Assembly: GCF_032921865.1 (NCBI RefSeq)
Contig: NZ_CP136684.1
Span: 1,823,501 to 1,887,500 of the forward strand
Origin: Thalassospira lucentensis
GTDB taxonomy: Bacteria; Pseudomonadota; Alphaproteobacteria; Rhodospirillales; Thalassospiraceae
Length of the DNA stretch: 64,000 bases
Direction: 5' to 3'
Shown here: positions 33,810 to 43,516 of the stretch, piece by piece
How the letters are laid out: each line of letters opens with the position of its first letter
Numbering within the stretch: position 1 is the stretch's first letter
Notes under the pieces: generated by a model
Told to the model about the DNA's origin: nothing
Database searches by the model: none
Seen by the model: only the letters and a program-made list of their open reading frames with translations
Translations under genes and position numbers: made by a program

Positions 33810-34583
33810 ATGAGCAAGCACACAGGCCCAGCCGGGGGCGAAAACGGCGAAAAGACAACCCATTTTGGTTTCCGGGACGTTCCCGAAAGCCAGAAGGCAT
33901 CCATGGTGCGCGAGGTTTTCGATACTGTCGCGTCCAAATATGACTTGATGAACGATCTGATGAGCGGCGGTATTCACCGCTTGTGGAAAGATACGTTCAT
34001 CAACGAGCTGAAGCCGCGTCCGGGTATGAAGCTGCTTGACGTTGCCGGTGGTACCGGGGACATCGCGTTCCGTTTTCTGAAAAACGGCGGTGGTTCGGTA
34101 ACCGTATGTGACATCAACTATGAAATGCTGCATGTCGGTCGCGATCGCGCGGTGGATCACGGGTTGCTGAAAAACATCAACTGGACTGTTGGCGATGCTC
34201 AGAAATTGCCGCTGCCCGATCATTCGGTCGATGCCTATACGATTGCCTTTGGCATTCGCAACGTGACGCGGATTACCGAAGCGCTTTCCGAAGCCTATCG
34301 TGTGCTGCGTCCGGGCGGAAAGTTCCAGTGTCTTGAATTTTCCAAGGTGGTGGTGCCGGGGTTCGATAAACTTTACGACACATACTCGTTCAAACTTCTG
34401 CCTGAAATCGGACGCTTTATTGCTGGAAACCGTGAAGCCTATCAGTATCTTGCTGAGAGTATTCGCCAGTTTCCCGATCAGGAAACTTTTGCATCCATGA
34501 TCCGTGATGCCGGGTTCGAGCGGGTGAAATATCGCAATCTTTCGGGTGGTATTGCCGCGATCCATTCCGGCTGGCGGGTGTAA
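33810..34583 (+). CDS. ubiE: Ubiquinone/menaquinone biosynthesis C-methyltransferase
   Basis: 257 residues. It methylates the benzoquinol ring at C2. The UbiE signature [20 protein letters not shown] is followed by SAM motif [58 protein letters not shown] and the late motif [25 protein letters not shown]. It ends [11 protein letters not shown], as usual. The ATG at 33810 is chosen over an upstream in-frame codon at 33762. ubiB follows 13 nt later, a common alphaproteobacterial pair. Confidence 0.97.
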   Translation: MSKHTGPAGGENGEKTTHFGFRDVPESQKASMVREVFDTVASKYDLMNDLMSGGIHRLWKDTFINELKPRPGMKLLDVAGGTGDIAFRFLKNGGGSVTVCDINYEMLHVGRDRAVDHGLLKNINWTVGDAQKLPLPDHSVDAYTIAFGIRNVTRITEALSEAYRVLRPGGKFQCLEFSKVVVPGFDKLYDTYSFKLLPEIGRFIAGNREAYQYLAESIRQFPDQETFASMIRDAGFERVKYRNLSGGIAAIHSGWRV

Positions 34584-34596
34584 AGGTGGCGACTGA

Positions 34597-36156
34597 ATGA
34601 TACGGTTCGTTCGCAACAGCTTTCGCTTGCTTGGAATGGCGCGGACTTTGGCGCGCTACGATGCGCTATTCCCGCTTGCCCTTGTTCCGGGTGGCAAGGT
34701 TCTGGCGTTTTTTGCCCGCCTGACCGCTCCGTTTTCGAGACGGTCGGATTTGCGGCCGGGGCGGCGGCTGGCCCGCGCGCTTGAAGAATTGGGACCTGCT
34801 TTCATCAAGCTTGGTCAGACACTGGCGACGCGTGCCGATCTGATCGGGGATGATGTCGCGGCCGATTTATCAAGCCTGCAGGATCGCCTGCCACCATTCT
34901 CGGCCAAGATTGCCAAGCGGATCATTACCGAACAGCTTGACGGGCCGTTTGAAACCCTTTTTTCCGAATTTGACGATACGCCAGTTGCCGCCGCATCCAT
35001 TGCGCAGGTGCATTTTGCAACCACGTCTGATGGGCGCGAAGTTGCGGTCAAGGTGCTGCGTCCGGATATCAAGGCCCGATTTGCGCGTGATCTGGATCTG
35101 TTTTACTGGGTATCGGAAATTGTCGAACTGACCCAACCGCGCTTGCGCCGTTTGAAGCCGGTTGAAACCATCAAGACGCTGGAAGACAGCGTGCATCTTG
35201 AAATGGATTTGCGGTTTGAAGCGTCGGCGGCCTCCGAATTCCGCGATAATTTCGAGTCTGATCCAACCTATTACGTGCCGCAGATCGACTGGGAACGCAC
35301 AGCCGAGCATGTCATGACCATGGAACGGGTCAAGGGTGTGCGTATCGATAATGTCGAGGCGCTGGACCGGATGGGGGTTGATCGCTCCGCCCTTTTGGCC
35401 AAGGCGGCCGGCGCATTTTTCCAACAGGTTTTCCGTGACGGTTTCTTCCATGCCGACATGCATCCGGGCAACCTGTTTGTCGACGAAGCTGGCAAGGTCA
35501 GCATCGTTGATTTCGGGATTATGGGACGTGTTGACCGTCAGACGCGGCTTTACCTTGCAGAAATGCTTCTGGGTTTCCTGACGCGTGATTATCGACGTGT
35601 CGCCGAGGTTCATTTTGAAGCTGGATATGTGCCTCGCAACCAGTCGCTTGAAAACTTTCAGCAGGCTTGCCGTTCTATCGGGGAGCCGATCCTTGGCAAG
35701 GAACTCGCGGATATTTCGGTCGGGCGTTTGCTGGGGCAGCTTTTCCAGATTACCGAAACCTTCGGGATGGAAACCCAGCCGCAGCTTCTGATGCTTCAGA
35801 AAACCATGATCGTTGCCGAAGGGCTTTCGCGCATTTTAAGCCCGAACGAGAATATGTGGGAATTGTCGCGTCCGTTGATCGAGGAATGGATGCGCGAAAA
35901 CCTCGGCCCGGAAGCCAAGATCGCCGAAGCCACCCGACAGGCCGGAACAATGTTGCGCCGGTTGCCCCGTGTTCTTGAGGCCGCCGAACAGGCATCAGCG
36001 GTATTTACCGATCAGGGATTGCGTCTGCATCCCGATACCGTTGCCGCGATGCGGGGCCGGTCTAACGGGCAACGCAGTTCCGGCGGTATCTCGAAACAGT
36101 CAGTATTGCTTTGGGTGGCGATTGCGGCGCTGGCCGTTGCGCTGTTCGTGAAATAG
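34597..36156 (+). CDS. ubiB: Ubiquinone biosynthesis accessory kinase-like protein
   Basis: 519 residues. This atypical (ADCK/COQ8-type) kinase-like protein is required for ubiquinone synthesis. The family-specific KxGQ motif is in AFIKLGQTLATRADL. The Ala-rich loop replacing the Gly-rich loop is in PVAAASIAQVHFATT. The lysine is in VAVKVLRPDIKARFARDL, the catalytic segment is FFHADMHPGNLFVDEAGKVS, and the metal motif is VDFGIMGRVD. A C-terminal hydrophobic segment, SVLLWVAIAALAVALFVK, anchors it in the membrane. It follows ubiE closely. Confidence 0.95.
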   Translation: MIRFVRNSFRLLGMARTLARYDALFPLALVPGGKVLAFFARLTAPFSRRSDLRPGRRLARALEELGPAFIKLGQTLATRADLIGDDVAADLSSLQDRLPPFSAKIAKRIITEQLDGPFETLFSEFDDTPVAAASIAQVHFATTSDGREVAVKVLRPDIKARFARDLDLFYWVSEIVELTQPRLRRLKPVETIKTLEDSVHLEMDLRFEASAASEFRDNFESDPTYYVPQIDWERTAEHVMTMERVKGVRIDNVEALDRMGVDRSALLAKAAGAFFQQVFRDGFFHADMHPGNLFVDEAGKVSIVDFGIMGRVDRQTRLYLAEMLLGFLTRDYRRVAEVHFEAGYVPRNQSLENFQQACRSIGEPILGKELADISVGRLLGQLFQITETFGMETQPQLLMLQKTMIVAEGLSRILSPNENMWELSRPLIEEWMRENLGPEAKIAEATRQAGTMLRRLPRVLEAAEQASAVFTDQGLRLHPDTVAAMRGRSNGQRSSGGISKQSVLLWVAIAALAVALFVK

Positions 36157-36165
36157 AGATCGGTC

Positions 36166-36594
36166 ATGAGCGAAATTGAAATCAGTTGTGACCGCGCCCG
36201 GCTTGATCTTGAATACTGCTATGATTTCATTGCCAATTCCTATTGGTCACGAGGGAGGTCGCGTGGCGAGTTTGATCGGTCTGTTGAAATGTCGGTGCCG
36301 GTTGGCGCCTATTGTGATGGACGGCAGGTTGGCTTTGCCCGTGTCGTGACCGACTTCATCGCAGTTGCTTATATCGCTGATGTGTTTGTTGACCCCGATT
36401 ACCGTCGTCGCGGAATTGCATCCATGATGCTTGATGCCCTGCATGGTCATCCCGATATTGCGCGGGTCAAACGTTGGATGCTGGCGACGCATGATATGCA
36501 GCCGGTTTATCGCCAGCATGGATATGAGGAGCTGAATGAAACGATCATGATGCGGCTTGATGCCGAATCCGATGATCGGGAACCTTTGCTCTAG
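36166..36594 (+). CDS. GNAT-family N-acetyltransferase
   Basis: 142 residues. The acetyl-CoA-binding motif A is ADVFVDPDYRRRGIASMMLD, followed by a C-terminal strand-helix (MQPVYRQHGYEELNETIMMR). The beta strand before it is AYCDGRQVGFARVVTDFIAV. The substrate is unknown. It lies 9 nt after ubiB, so it is probably co-transcribed. An intrinsic terminator follows the stop. Confidence 0.88.
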   Translation: MSEIEISCDRARLDLEYCYDFIANSYWSRGRSRGEFDRSVEMSVPVGAYCDGRQVGFARVVTDFIAVAYIADVFVDPDYRRRGIASMMLDALHGHPDIARVKRWMLATHDMQPVYRQHGYEELNETIMMRLDAESDDREPLL

Positions 36595-36619
36595 GCGCGA
36601 TTAAACCCGACATTCTAAA

Positions 36620-36654
36620 AAAACGCCGCCTCGGTCAGACCGGGCGGCGTTTTT
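36620..36654. terminator. Bidirectional intrinsic terminator
   Basis: AAAACGCCGCC, a 13-nt loop, then GGCGGCGTTTTT. The A and T tracts on either side serve both the GNAT gene (plus) and the converging chemoreceptor gene (minus). Confidence 0.9.
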
Positions 36655-36673
36655 GATTTTGGCAAGTTCGCAA

Positions 36674-38332
36674 TCAGCTGGTGCGGACTTCATCAAGAAA
36701 GTTGCCGACTTCGCTGCGCAGCGTTCCTGATTGGGCACCAAGTTTTTCGGACGCATCAAGCACCTGACGCGCGGCATTACCGGTCTGGCGAGCCGCGGAC
36801 TGCATTTCGCGAATGTGGCTGGTGACTTCCTGCGTGCTCTGTACCGCCTGCTGGACGGAGTTCGAGATTTCAGAAGTTGCCTGCCCCTGTTCCTGAACGG
36901 CCGCCGCAACCTCGGATGCGATTTCGTTCAGATTTGCGATGATGCTTGTAATCCCGTCAATCGCACCGACAGCTTCCTGTGTCGATCCCTGAATGCCTGA
37001 AATCTGGGCCGAAATATCCTCCGTTGCACGTGCGGTCTGATTGGCAAGGTTTTTGACCTCGTTGGCGACCACGGCAAAGCCCTTGCCCGCATCACCGGCG
37101 CGTGCTGCCTCGATCGTGGCGTTCAGTGCCAGAAGGTTGGTCTGTTCTGCGATGGCCTGAATGATCTGCACCACTTCACCAACTTTCTGTGCCGAAACAT
37201 CAAGCCCCTGAACCATTTCATTGACCCGGTTGGCCTCGGTGCTGGCATTGGCGGTGATGTTCGATGTGTCATTCACGCGTGCGCTGATGTCACGGATTGA
37301 GACGGAAAGCTGTTCGGCGGCACTGGCCACCGTTTCGACGCTGTGATTGGCCTGTTCGACAGCGGCCACAACAGCCTGTGAACCGGCTTCGTTCTGGTGG
37401 ACGGCGGCGACCATGGTCTGTGCGACCTGTTGCATTTCGCTTGATGCCCCGGATACACCGTCGACAACACCCATCACGGTTTGTTCAAAACGTCCGGCCA
37501 GGCCATTCATGGCTTCACGGCGTTTGGCCTCGGCACGTTCGCGTTCCTGTTCACGTTCGCGATCCAGTTGTGCAACGCGGTTTGCGTTTTCCTTGAAGAC
37601 TTCGACCGAAGCGGCCATCTGGCCGATTTCATCGGTGCGATGAACGCCCGGAATGTGAATGTCACGATTGCCATCCGCAAGCGCAGCCATGGCGCCATTG
37701 ATTTTAACAAGTGGGGTAATAATCTGATTGCGCAGGACAAACCAGGTGCTGCCCAGCAGGACGACAAGAATTGCAGCAGCAAGAGCCAGCTGGATGATGA
37801 CGGCCTGTTTTACCTCGGCATTGACGCGTTCAAGGCTCCATGCGGTCAGCAGCATGCCACGATACTGATCTTCGTCTCGCCGCTTGGAATATTTGGTGAT
37901 TGGCGCGGCAACAATGACGGCGTCGCCGGAGATGAAGCTGACGACTTCCTTGTTTTCAAGCCGTTCCAGATAGGGCTCGGCAAGTGCAGCCAGATCGTGT
38001 TCGGGAAGGTTTTCCGATTGATAGGTCGCAATCGGTTCTCCATCCGGATTGGCAGCAATCAGGGTTGCCAGCTGCGAGCCTTCCTTGTCAGTGATCTTGC
38101 GGAATTCTTTTTCGACCGAGTTGCCGTCCATGGCAATAAAGCCCGGTTGCACGGCGGTCGACAGCATTTCGGTTTTTTCGACCGACTCATTATACATGAT
38201 TTCGATCATCGCGTTGCGTTGCGAAACCGTCTGGATCGTCATCATTGCGCCAAAGCCGATAATCAGCAAGGCAACCACAACCAGAATGACTTTGCGTCCG
38301 ACAGAGCCGCCGGATCGTTTGGTTTCGGCCAT
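36674..38332 (-). CDS. Methyl-accepting chemotaxis protein
   Basis: 552 residues. One N-terminal transmembrane helix ([20 protein letters not shown]) leads to a periplasmic sensor of about 140 residues. A second helix ([20 protein letters not shown], about 180-200) leads to a HAMP segment ([20 protein letters not shown]). The cytosolic signalling hairpin has the conserved tip [20 protein letters not shown] and [20 protein letters not shown]. There is no C-terminal CheR-binding pentapeptide. The ligand is unknown. It feeds the CheA-CheW pathway, whose genes are outside this window. Confidence 0.94.
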   Translation of the reverse strand: MAETKRSGGSVGRKVILVVVALLIIGFGAMMTIQTVSQRNAMIEIMYNESVEKTEMLSTAVQPGFIAMDGNSVEKEFRKITDKEGSQLATLIAANPDGEPIATYQSENLPEHDLAALAEPYLERLENKEVVSFISGDAVIVAAPITKYSKRRDEDQYRGMLLTAWSLERVNAEVKQAVIIQLALAAAILVVLLGSTWFVLRNQIITPLVKINGAMAALADGNRDIHIPGVHRTDEIGQMAASVEVFKENANRVAQLDREREQERERAEAKRREAMNGLAGRFEQTVMGVVDGVSGASSEMQQVAQTMVAAVHQNEAGSQAVVAAVEQANHSVETVASAAEQLSVSIRDISARVNDTSNITANASTEANRVNEMVQGLDVSAQKVGEVVQIIQAIAEQTNLLALNATIEAARAGDAGKGFAVVANEVKNLANQTARATEDISAQISGIQGSTQEAVGAIDGITSIIANLNEIASEVAAAVQEQGQATSEISNSVQQAVQSTQEVTSHIREMQSAARQTGNAARQVLDASEKLGAQSGTLRSEVGNFLDEVRTS

Positions 38333-38831
38333 TTAAGGTCTCCCGTCCTTTGAAGCCTGATGATATTTGTTCCCTCGTTACCTGATCGATGACCCGCGAT
38401 CATTTCAAAGCGTCGCAGCTTGCTCGAACAGGTTGGTGCCGTCTTTTTGGCGTTCCGAATTACGGCCCCGGAAATTTGCCAAACCGACGGTCATTTATTG
38501 TTTTGGTTCCCTGTGTAACACCACAGGGACTGGGTAGTATTTTAACGCCTTTCTTCAGTCCCTCGTAAAAAGCTACTTCAAAGCGCGACATAACCGAAAT
38601 AATTAAAATCGACTTGTTTGAAATTGTCCGAAACTCACTAAATGCGATAAAATCATCCGGTATTGTTCTTGTTTTTAGAAAATAATGCTATTCGCATGTC
38701 CGGTGATTTTTGCGGCGCGAATCGTCTGGCGATGACAACCGGCCAACGGGCGAGTACATATGGAAATGGTCGTCTGCCTTTTTGACATTGTATGATCCGG
38801 CGATTGCAGTTTTACGGGACGGGGGAGCCGA
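38333..38831. other. 499-bp intergenic region, no gene seen
   Basis: Divergent spacer between the chemoreceptor and the TPR gene, noticeably A/T-richer than its surroundings. It holds one perfect dyad at 38508-38529 (TCCCTGTG, six bases, CACAGGGA), which may be an operator or RNA hairpin. No frame has a ribosome-binding site or recognisable product. GGGGGAG at 38821-38827 is the ribosome-binding site of the TPR gene. Confidence 0.45.
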
Positions 38832-40415
38832 ATGGCGAAGTCCAGAACCATGAACAAGCCGCGTGCGGCCAAAAAAACCAAAAAAGCGATAGCCAGTGGT
38901 TCTGCAAAAAGTCGTGCGCAACAAGCTTCGGCGGATAGTGTGCCGGGCTTTGCTGTTCCCAAGCCTGAAACTCCAGAATTGCCACAGACAAAAAACGACG
39001 CAGTCAAAAAAGTGGCTAATCAATTCCCCGGGGCACCCGCAATCGCCGGACGCTCGGGCAAATCGGAAATGTTCACCCGTGCACTTGATGCCCATCAGTC
39101 TGGCAGGATTGAAGAAGCAATTTCGCTTTATGGTACGGTTCTCAGGCAAAACGTTGATCAGCCCGATGTCTGGAATAACCTTGGTGTCGCGCTTAGGCGC
39201 AGTAAACGGCTTGATGCCGCACTTGTCGCCTATCGCAGGGCGGCGGAACTGCGCCCCGGCAATGCGGGGCTTTGGTCAAATATGGGTAACTGCCTGCGTG
39301 AAATGATGCGGTTCGATGAGGCCGCGGCGGCTCATGACAAGGCGCTGGAACTTGATGCATCAATCAAATCGCATCCGTTCAATGCTGGCTTGGTTTATCG
39401 CGATACCAACCGGTTCGAGCAGGCTATCAAACATTTTGATGCGGCTTTGGCCATTGATCCCGATTATGTCGATGCAAACTGGGACAAGGCACTGGCACTT
39501 TTGGCAACAGGCCAGTACGAAACGGGTTGGGCCGGATATGAAACGCGCCGCAAGCTTGCCGATAATCCGATCCGCCCGCTTGAATCTGTTCCGGAATGGG
39601 ATGGAAAGGCCGATTTACGCGGCAAAAGACTGCTGCTGCGTGCTGAGCAGGGCTTTGGCGATATGATCCAGTTTGCCCGTTTTGTCCCATTGGTAGGGAA
39701 GAAGGCCGCGCATATCATTCTTGAATGCAGATCGGAATTGATCCCGGTGATGCGCACGATTGCCGGTGTCGGAACGATTGTTGAAAAGGGGGCGAAATTG
39801 CCCCCCTTTGATCTGCATGTCCCGCTCCTTAGCCTGCCGCATGTCATGAAAATCAGCGAAGCGGAACTGCATCGGGTCTCTGCCGAACCCTATCTGAGCG
39901 CGCCGAAAGGCAAGCAGGCACGATTAAGCCCGCCATCGGGTACAGTGCTTAAGGTTGGGCTGATATGGGCAGGCAAGCTTAATCCGCGTGACCGATCCTG
40001 CCCGCTTGAACTGCTGATGCCGCTTATGGCGCAGAAAGGGGCAAGTTTTTACAGTTTTCAGGTCGATGAGCGGCGGGGCGACATAGCCAGACTTGGCGCC
40101 AATGCCCTGATTACCGACATGGGTGAACATATTCATGATTTCGGTGACAGTGCCGCGTTGATGAAGGCGATGGATCTGGTCATTACAATCGATAGTGCGC
40201 CTGCCCATCTTGCCGGGGCACTTGGTGTGCCGGTCTGGATGTTGCAGCTTTATACGACAGACTGGCGGTGGATGGTCGGGCGGACCGACAGTCCGTGGTA
40301 TCCGACAATGCGTATTTATCGGCAGGAAGCACCGGGGGATTGGGCTGTCCCGATTGCAAAGCTGGGCGCTGATTTTGCCAATCTGCTTAAGGCGCGGCTG
40401 GGAGCGGCGGTATAG
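38832..40415 (+). CDS. TPR-repeat protein with glycosyltransferase-9-like C-terminal domain
   Basis: 527 residues. A Lys/Ala-rich lead of about 60 residues precedes about four tetratricopeptide repeats (GRIEEAISLYGTVLRQNVDQ, DVWNNLGVALRRSKRLDAAL, GLWSNMGNCLREMMRFDEAA, about 80-230). The C-terminal half has a Rossmann-type fold like heptosyltransferases and O-GlcNAc-transferase-like proteins: KRLLLRAEQGFGDMIQFARF, VGLIWAGKLNPRDRSCPLEL, MDLVITIDSAPAHLAGALGV. Such proteins are common in Rhodospirillales and are often near flagellar or surface-polysaccharide genes. A glycosyl acceptor is not evident. Confidence 0.85.
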   Translation: MAKSRTMNKPRAAKKTKKAIASGSAKSRAQQASADSVPGFAVPKPETPELPQTKNDAVKKVANQFPGAPAIAGRSGKSEMFTRALDAHQSGRIEEAISLYGTVLRQNVDQPDVWNNLGVALRRSKRLDAALVAYRRAAELRPGNAGLWSNMGNCLREMMRFDEAAAAHDKALELDASIKSHPFNAGLVYRDTNRFEQAIKHFDAALAIDPDYVDANWDKALALLATGQYETGWAGYETRRKLADNPIRPLESVPEWDGKADLRGKRLLLRAEQGFGDMIQFARFVPLVGKKAAHIILECRSELIPVMRTIAGVGTIVEKGAKLPPFDLHVPLLSLPHVMKISEAELHRVSAEPYLSAPKGKQARLSPPSGTVLKVGLIWAGKLNPRDRSCPLELLMPLMAQKGASFYSFQVDERRGDIARLGANALITDMGEHIHDFGDSAALMKAMDLVITIDSAPAHLAGALGVPVWMLQLYTTDWRWMVGRTDSPWYPTMRIYRQEAPGDWAVPIAKLGADFANLLKARLGAAV

Positions 40416-40625
40416 TTAAGACAATTGGCGGCTAAATTTTGGTCAACACCCGGTGAACGTCTGATCAATTCTTTAAACAGGAATAGTCCCGGCCCTTGTC
40501 TTTAGCGATGACTCAGCGTAGGAAAGCGCCTTAAATTTACGAAGAATATCGACCGCTGTTCGATCTTTCCCATGATTGGGGCTGATAGTCAGCAGGCGAT
40601 CCGTTTTTTGCGCAGGAGAAAGCTT

Positions 40626-41105
40626 GTGAGCGAAGCTGCTTATAACAAAGGTTTCCCGGTTTCCTGGGAACAGATGCATCGCGACGCACGTGCATTGGCG
40701 TGGCGTCTGCTGGAAAAAGGTCCGTATAAGGGCATTATCGCGATTACCCGTGGGGGGCTGGTTCCGGCTGCTATTATTGCACGTGAACTTGATATCCGTC
40801 TGATTGATACGGTTTGCATTCGCAGTTACTCTGACAAGACGCGCGGCGATCTTGAATGGCTTAAAGGGATCGAAGGTGATGGCACGGACATGCTGATCAT
40901 TGATGATCTGGTCGATACCGGCAAAACCGCGAAGGCCGTACGTGAAAAGCTGCCAAAGGCACATTTCGCGACAGTCTATGCCAAGCCGCTTGGTCGCGAG
41001 ATTGTCGACAGCTTTGTGACCGAGGTTTCCCAGGATACCTGGATTTATTTCCCGTGGGATATGGAACTCTCGGTTAACGCGCCGATATCCGAGCGCGTTC
41101 GCTAA
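40626..41105 (+). CDS. gpt: Xanthine-guanine phosphoribosyltransferase
   Basis: 159 residues. This purine salvage enzyme forms GMP/XMP from the bases and PRPP. The PRPP-binding loop is [20 protein letters not shown], with [20 protein letters not shown] upstream. The C-terminal [11 protein letters not shown] resembles the E. coli Gpt base-binding end. The GTG at 40626 ([14 protein letters not shown]) has GCAGGAGAA upstream; the frame extends earlier, but that part is not conserved-looking. It stands alone between two intergenic gaps. Confidence 0.92.
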   Translation: MSEAAYNKGFPVSWEQMHRDARALAWRLLEKGPYKGIIAITRGGLVPAAIIARELDIRLIDTVCIRSYSDKTRGDLEWLKGIEGDGTDMLIIDDLVDTGKTAKAVREKLPKAHFATVYAKPLGREIVDSFVTEVSQDTWIYFPWDMELSVNAPISERVR

Positions 41106-41166
41106 TCGGTCTTGAATATCTTATCGTATCTTTCTCAAGGCCTGTTGGACCGAAAAGGAGGACACG

Positions 41167-42330
41167 ATGCAAAATCAAAATTGCCCGGCTCGCTATCGTC
41201 AACCGTCATTAACGGTCCGATGGGCCGGGCATTTCTGTTTTTGGCTTGGGTTCTGCGCCCTTGCGATTACGGGCATATCGGCCCCTGTCATCGCACAAGA
41301 GCTACCTGCACAAACGCAAAAAGCCATGTCACTTTTGCGGCCTGAAAGCGGTTATCGGCTTGAATTGTTTGCCCCGGTAAATAATGCGCGTTCTATCGCG
41401 GTTGCCCCGGAACTGAAGGGCATTTTCGTCGGAACGCGTGGTCCCAATCTTTATTTCGTGCGTGATGCAGATGGGGATGGCAAGGGCGAGGAGGTCAATC
41501 TGATTGCTGATGACTTCAAGATGGCCAATGGCATTGCCTATAAGCCCGGTACCTTGTTTGTAGCCGATCAGCACCGGGTTGTGTCCTACGACCTTTCAAA
41601 TTTTGATGGAAGTGCTTTGGGGCGCCCGCGCATCCTGTTTACCAACCTGCCTGACAAGCGCCATCATGGTTGGCGTTACGTCGCACTTTCGCCGGATCAA
41701 AGCCGTCTGTTTATTGCCGTTGGCGCGCCGTGCAATATCTGCAGGGTCAGCGGGCTTGAAGGGACGATCATTTCCATGCCGATCAGTGGCGGGGCACCGA
41801 AAATCTATGCCAGCGGCATCCGTAATTCGGTCGGGCTGACCTTTCATCCCGACACCGGTGATTTGTGGTTTACCGATAATGGCGGAGATAACCTTGGCGA
41901 TGATGTTCCGCGCGAAGAGTTAAACCATGCACCCACCGAGGGGCTGTTTTACGGTTATCCGTGGTATGCAGGAAACGATACGCGATCCCCGCAGTTTTCC
42001 AATGAAACGCCCCCGGCTGAAGTCACCTTTCCGGCCTTTACCTTTAACGCGCACAATGCCGCGTTGGGGCTGACCTTTGATGATGGTGATGCGCTTGTGG
42101 CGTTACACGGATCATGGAACCGGACGATCCCGGATGGTTACAAGGTTGTCCGGGTAGAGTTTCGCAATGGTGAACCTGTGGCAACCAATCCTTTCCTGGA
42201 TGGTTTCCTGCGTAGCAACGGGGAAGTTGTTGGTCGTCCGGTGGACGTAAAGCATTATATTGATGGATCGATACTGGTGTCCGATGACCACGCCAGCGCG
42301 GTCTGGCGACTGGTTCCGGCGGACGGTTAG
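41167..42330 (+). CDS. Periplasmic sorbosone/glucose dehydrogenase-like protein
   Basis: 387 residues with a signal peptide (FWLGFCALAITGISAPVIAQ, cut before ELPAQ). Six-bladed beta-propeller motifs include IFVGTRGPNLYFVRDADGDG, HHGWRYVALSPDQSRLFIAV, NSVGLTFHPDTGDLWFTDNG and ALVALHGSWNRTIPDGYKVV. The fold is that of the PQQ-dependent soluble aldose and sorbosone dehydrogenases. The two cysteines in APCNICRVSG may form a disulfide. A very strong AAGGAGG lies before the ATG. The true substrate and PQQ dependence are not provable here. Confidence 0.87.
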   Translation: MQNQNCPARYRQPSLTVRWAGHFCFWLGFCALAITGISAPVIAQELPAQTQKAMSLLRPESGYRLELFAPVNNARSIAVAPELKGIFVGTRGPNLYFVRDADGDGKGEEVNLIADDFKMANGIAYKPGTLFVADQHRVVSYDLSNFDGSALGRPRILFTNLPDKRHHGWRYVALSPDQSRLFIAVGAPCNICRVSGLEGTIISMPISGGAPKIYASGIRNSVGLTFHPDTGDLWFTDNGGDNLGDDVPREELNHAPTEGLFYGYPWYAGNDTRSPQFSNETPPAEVTFPAFTFNAHNAALGLTFDDGDALVALHGSWNRTIPDGYKVVRVEFRNGEPVATNPFLDGFLRSNGEVVGRPVDVKHYIDGSILVSDDHASAVWRLVPADG

Positions 42331-42368
42331 GTCATCCAAAATAAATGAACCCGGTATCGGGGACGGGC

Positions 42369-42397
42369 TTGCACCGACCTCGAAACCGGGCTATAAA
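42369..42397 (+). promoter_or_regulatory. Promoter of the tRNA-Gly gene
   Basis: TTGCAC (-35, 42369-42374), a 17-bp spacer, then TATAAA (-10, 42392-42397). The predicted start is a few bases before the tRNA at 42409. Confidence 0.75.
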
Positions 42398-42408
42398 ACC
42401 GCCGCTTC

Positions 42409-42482
42409 GCGGGTGTAGTTCAATGGTAGAACGGCAGCTTCCCAAGCTGCATACGAGGGTTCGATTCCCTTCACCCGCTCCA
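42409..42482 (+). tRNA. glyU: tRNA-Gly, anticodon CCC, CCA encoded
   Basis: The acceptor stem GCGGGTG pairs with CACCCGC. The D arm is AGTTCAATGGTAGAACG. The anticodon arm is GCAGC-TTCCCAA-GCTGC with CCC at the wobble-to-third positions. The T arm is GAGGGTTCGATTCCCTT. The discriminator base T is followed by an encoded CCA. It is close to the E. coli tRNA-Gly(CCC). Confidence 0.97.
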
Positions 42483-42564
42483 AGCTTTCCCAAAATAATT
42501 TGATGCCAGACCGCTGTTTAGGTACAGGACGGATTTCTCATTGAAACCGTTCGATCAGTTTGGC

Positions 42565-43287
42565 TTATTTTTCTATCGGTGCGTAAGAAAGGTCCTGTTT
42601 GCGGGCTTGCTCGTCGCTGCACAGAAGTTTTGCCTTATCCGCAATAAGGTTCTCATAGCGGGGGTCCAGAGTACCGATATAGTGCTCATTCCCAACGGGC
42701 GCGAAAAGGCAGCGACCGCTTTCACCATCAAGCCGGTTGCCAGCCCGCCATTCGGATGGCGGGATCATATCGCCGCCATGAATACCGATCCCGGCATTTT
42801 CGGCTTCTTCCGAAAGACCGTCATAACGATGGGAATATCCTTCGATCGGAAGGGCTTCACCGTCACTGACCATGGCAGCAGCCACATCGCGTTCACCAAT
42901 ACCGCATTCGACAATCGGGAAATCATCCTCTTTGCCGGAATGTTCCTGATCGCCGGGCCAGCAGCGCACGGTAAAGGGAGCCATGGCGAAATATTTGCGA
43001 AGCTGCATGGCTGATGACATACCGCAGTCCCAAAAATTGCCATTGTGCAGGCATTGCTGACCAAGTTCGGGAGCATCAATGCCGGCGATGTCTGCAACGA
43101 CACCATCAATCATGATCGTATCGCCATCAATAACCAGAACATCCCGGCCCTGTGCCTCTAACGCCTTTTGTTCGCCATGTGACGGGGTATCGTCAGCAGC
43201 ATGAACCGCTTTGTCCTGCATATAGATCGCAAGTGCAAATGCGACGGGAATGGCGAGCAGAAGGATAAAACGAAAACAGCGTCTCAA
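42565..43287 (-). CDS. SNase-like (thermonuclease-fold) exported protein
   Basis: 240 residues from a TTG start with GAGG upstream. This gives a good signal peptide (RRCFRFILLLAIPVAFALAI, cleavage near AVHA-ADD). The OB-fold motif VLVIDGDTIMIDGVVADIAG, then IDAPELGQQC, marks the staphylococcal-nuclease family. The Arg that normally lies eight residues before the DAPE glutamate is Asp here, so catalysis is doubtful. Several cysteines suggest disulfides in the periplasm. The start is uncertain; an ATG at 43347 would add 20 residues. It is divergent from trkH. Confidence 0.78.
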   Translation of the reverse strand: MRRCFRFILLLAIPVAFALAIYMQDKAVHAADDTPSHGEQKALEAQGRDVLVIDGDTIMIDGVVADIAGIDAPELGQQCLHNGNFWDCGMSSAMQLRKYFAMAPFTVRCWPGDQEHSGKEDDFPIVECGIGERDVAAAMVSDGEALPIEGYSHRYDGLSEEAENAGIGIHGGDMIPPSEWRAGNRLDGESGRCLFAPVGNEHYIGTLDPRYENLIADKAKLLCSDEQARKQDLSYAPIEK

Positions 43288-43516
43288 AGCAACCTCGATG
43301 GTTTGGTGATTGGACCCAAGTGATGCAATCAAGATACAGAATGACATGAATGGCTTGCGCAAGAACAGTCGAAAACAACGGCAAAATAATGTCCTGAAAT
43401 CCCGGGAAATGTGCGGCTTTGACTCCGTTCGCCCCGACACGTCTGCGATAACAGGATGCAATCGTTGTCAATTGGCTGTACAAGCGGATTTCCCGAGTTA
43501 GGCATGGACATCGTTC

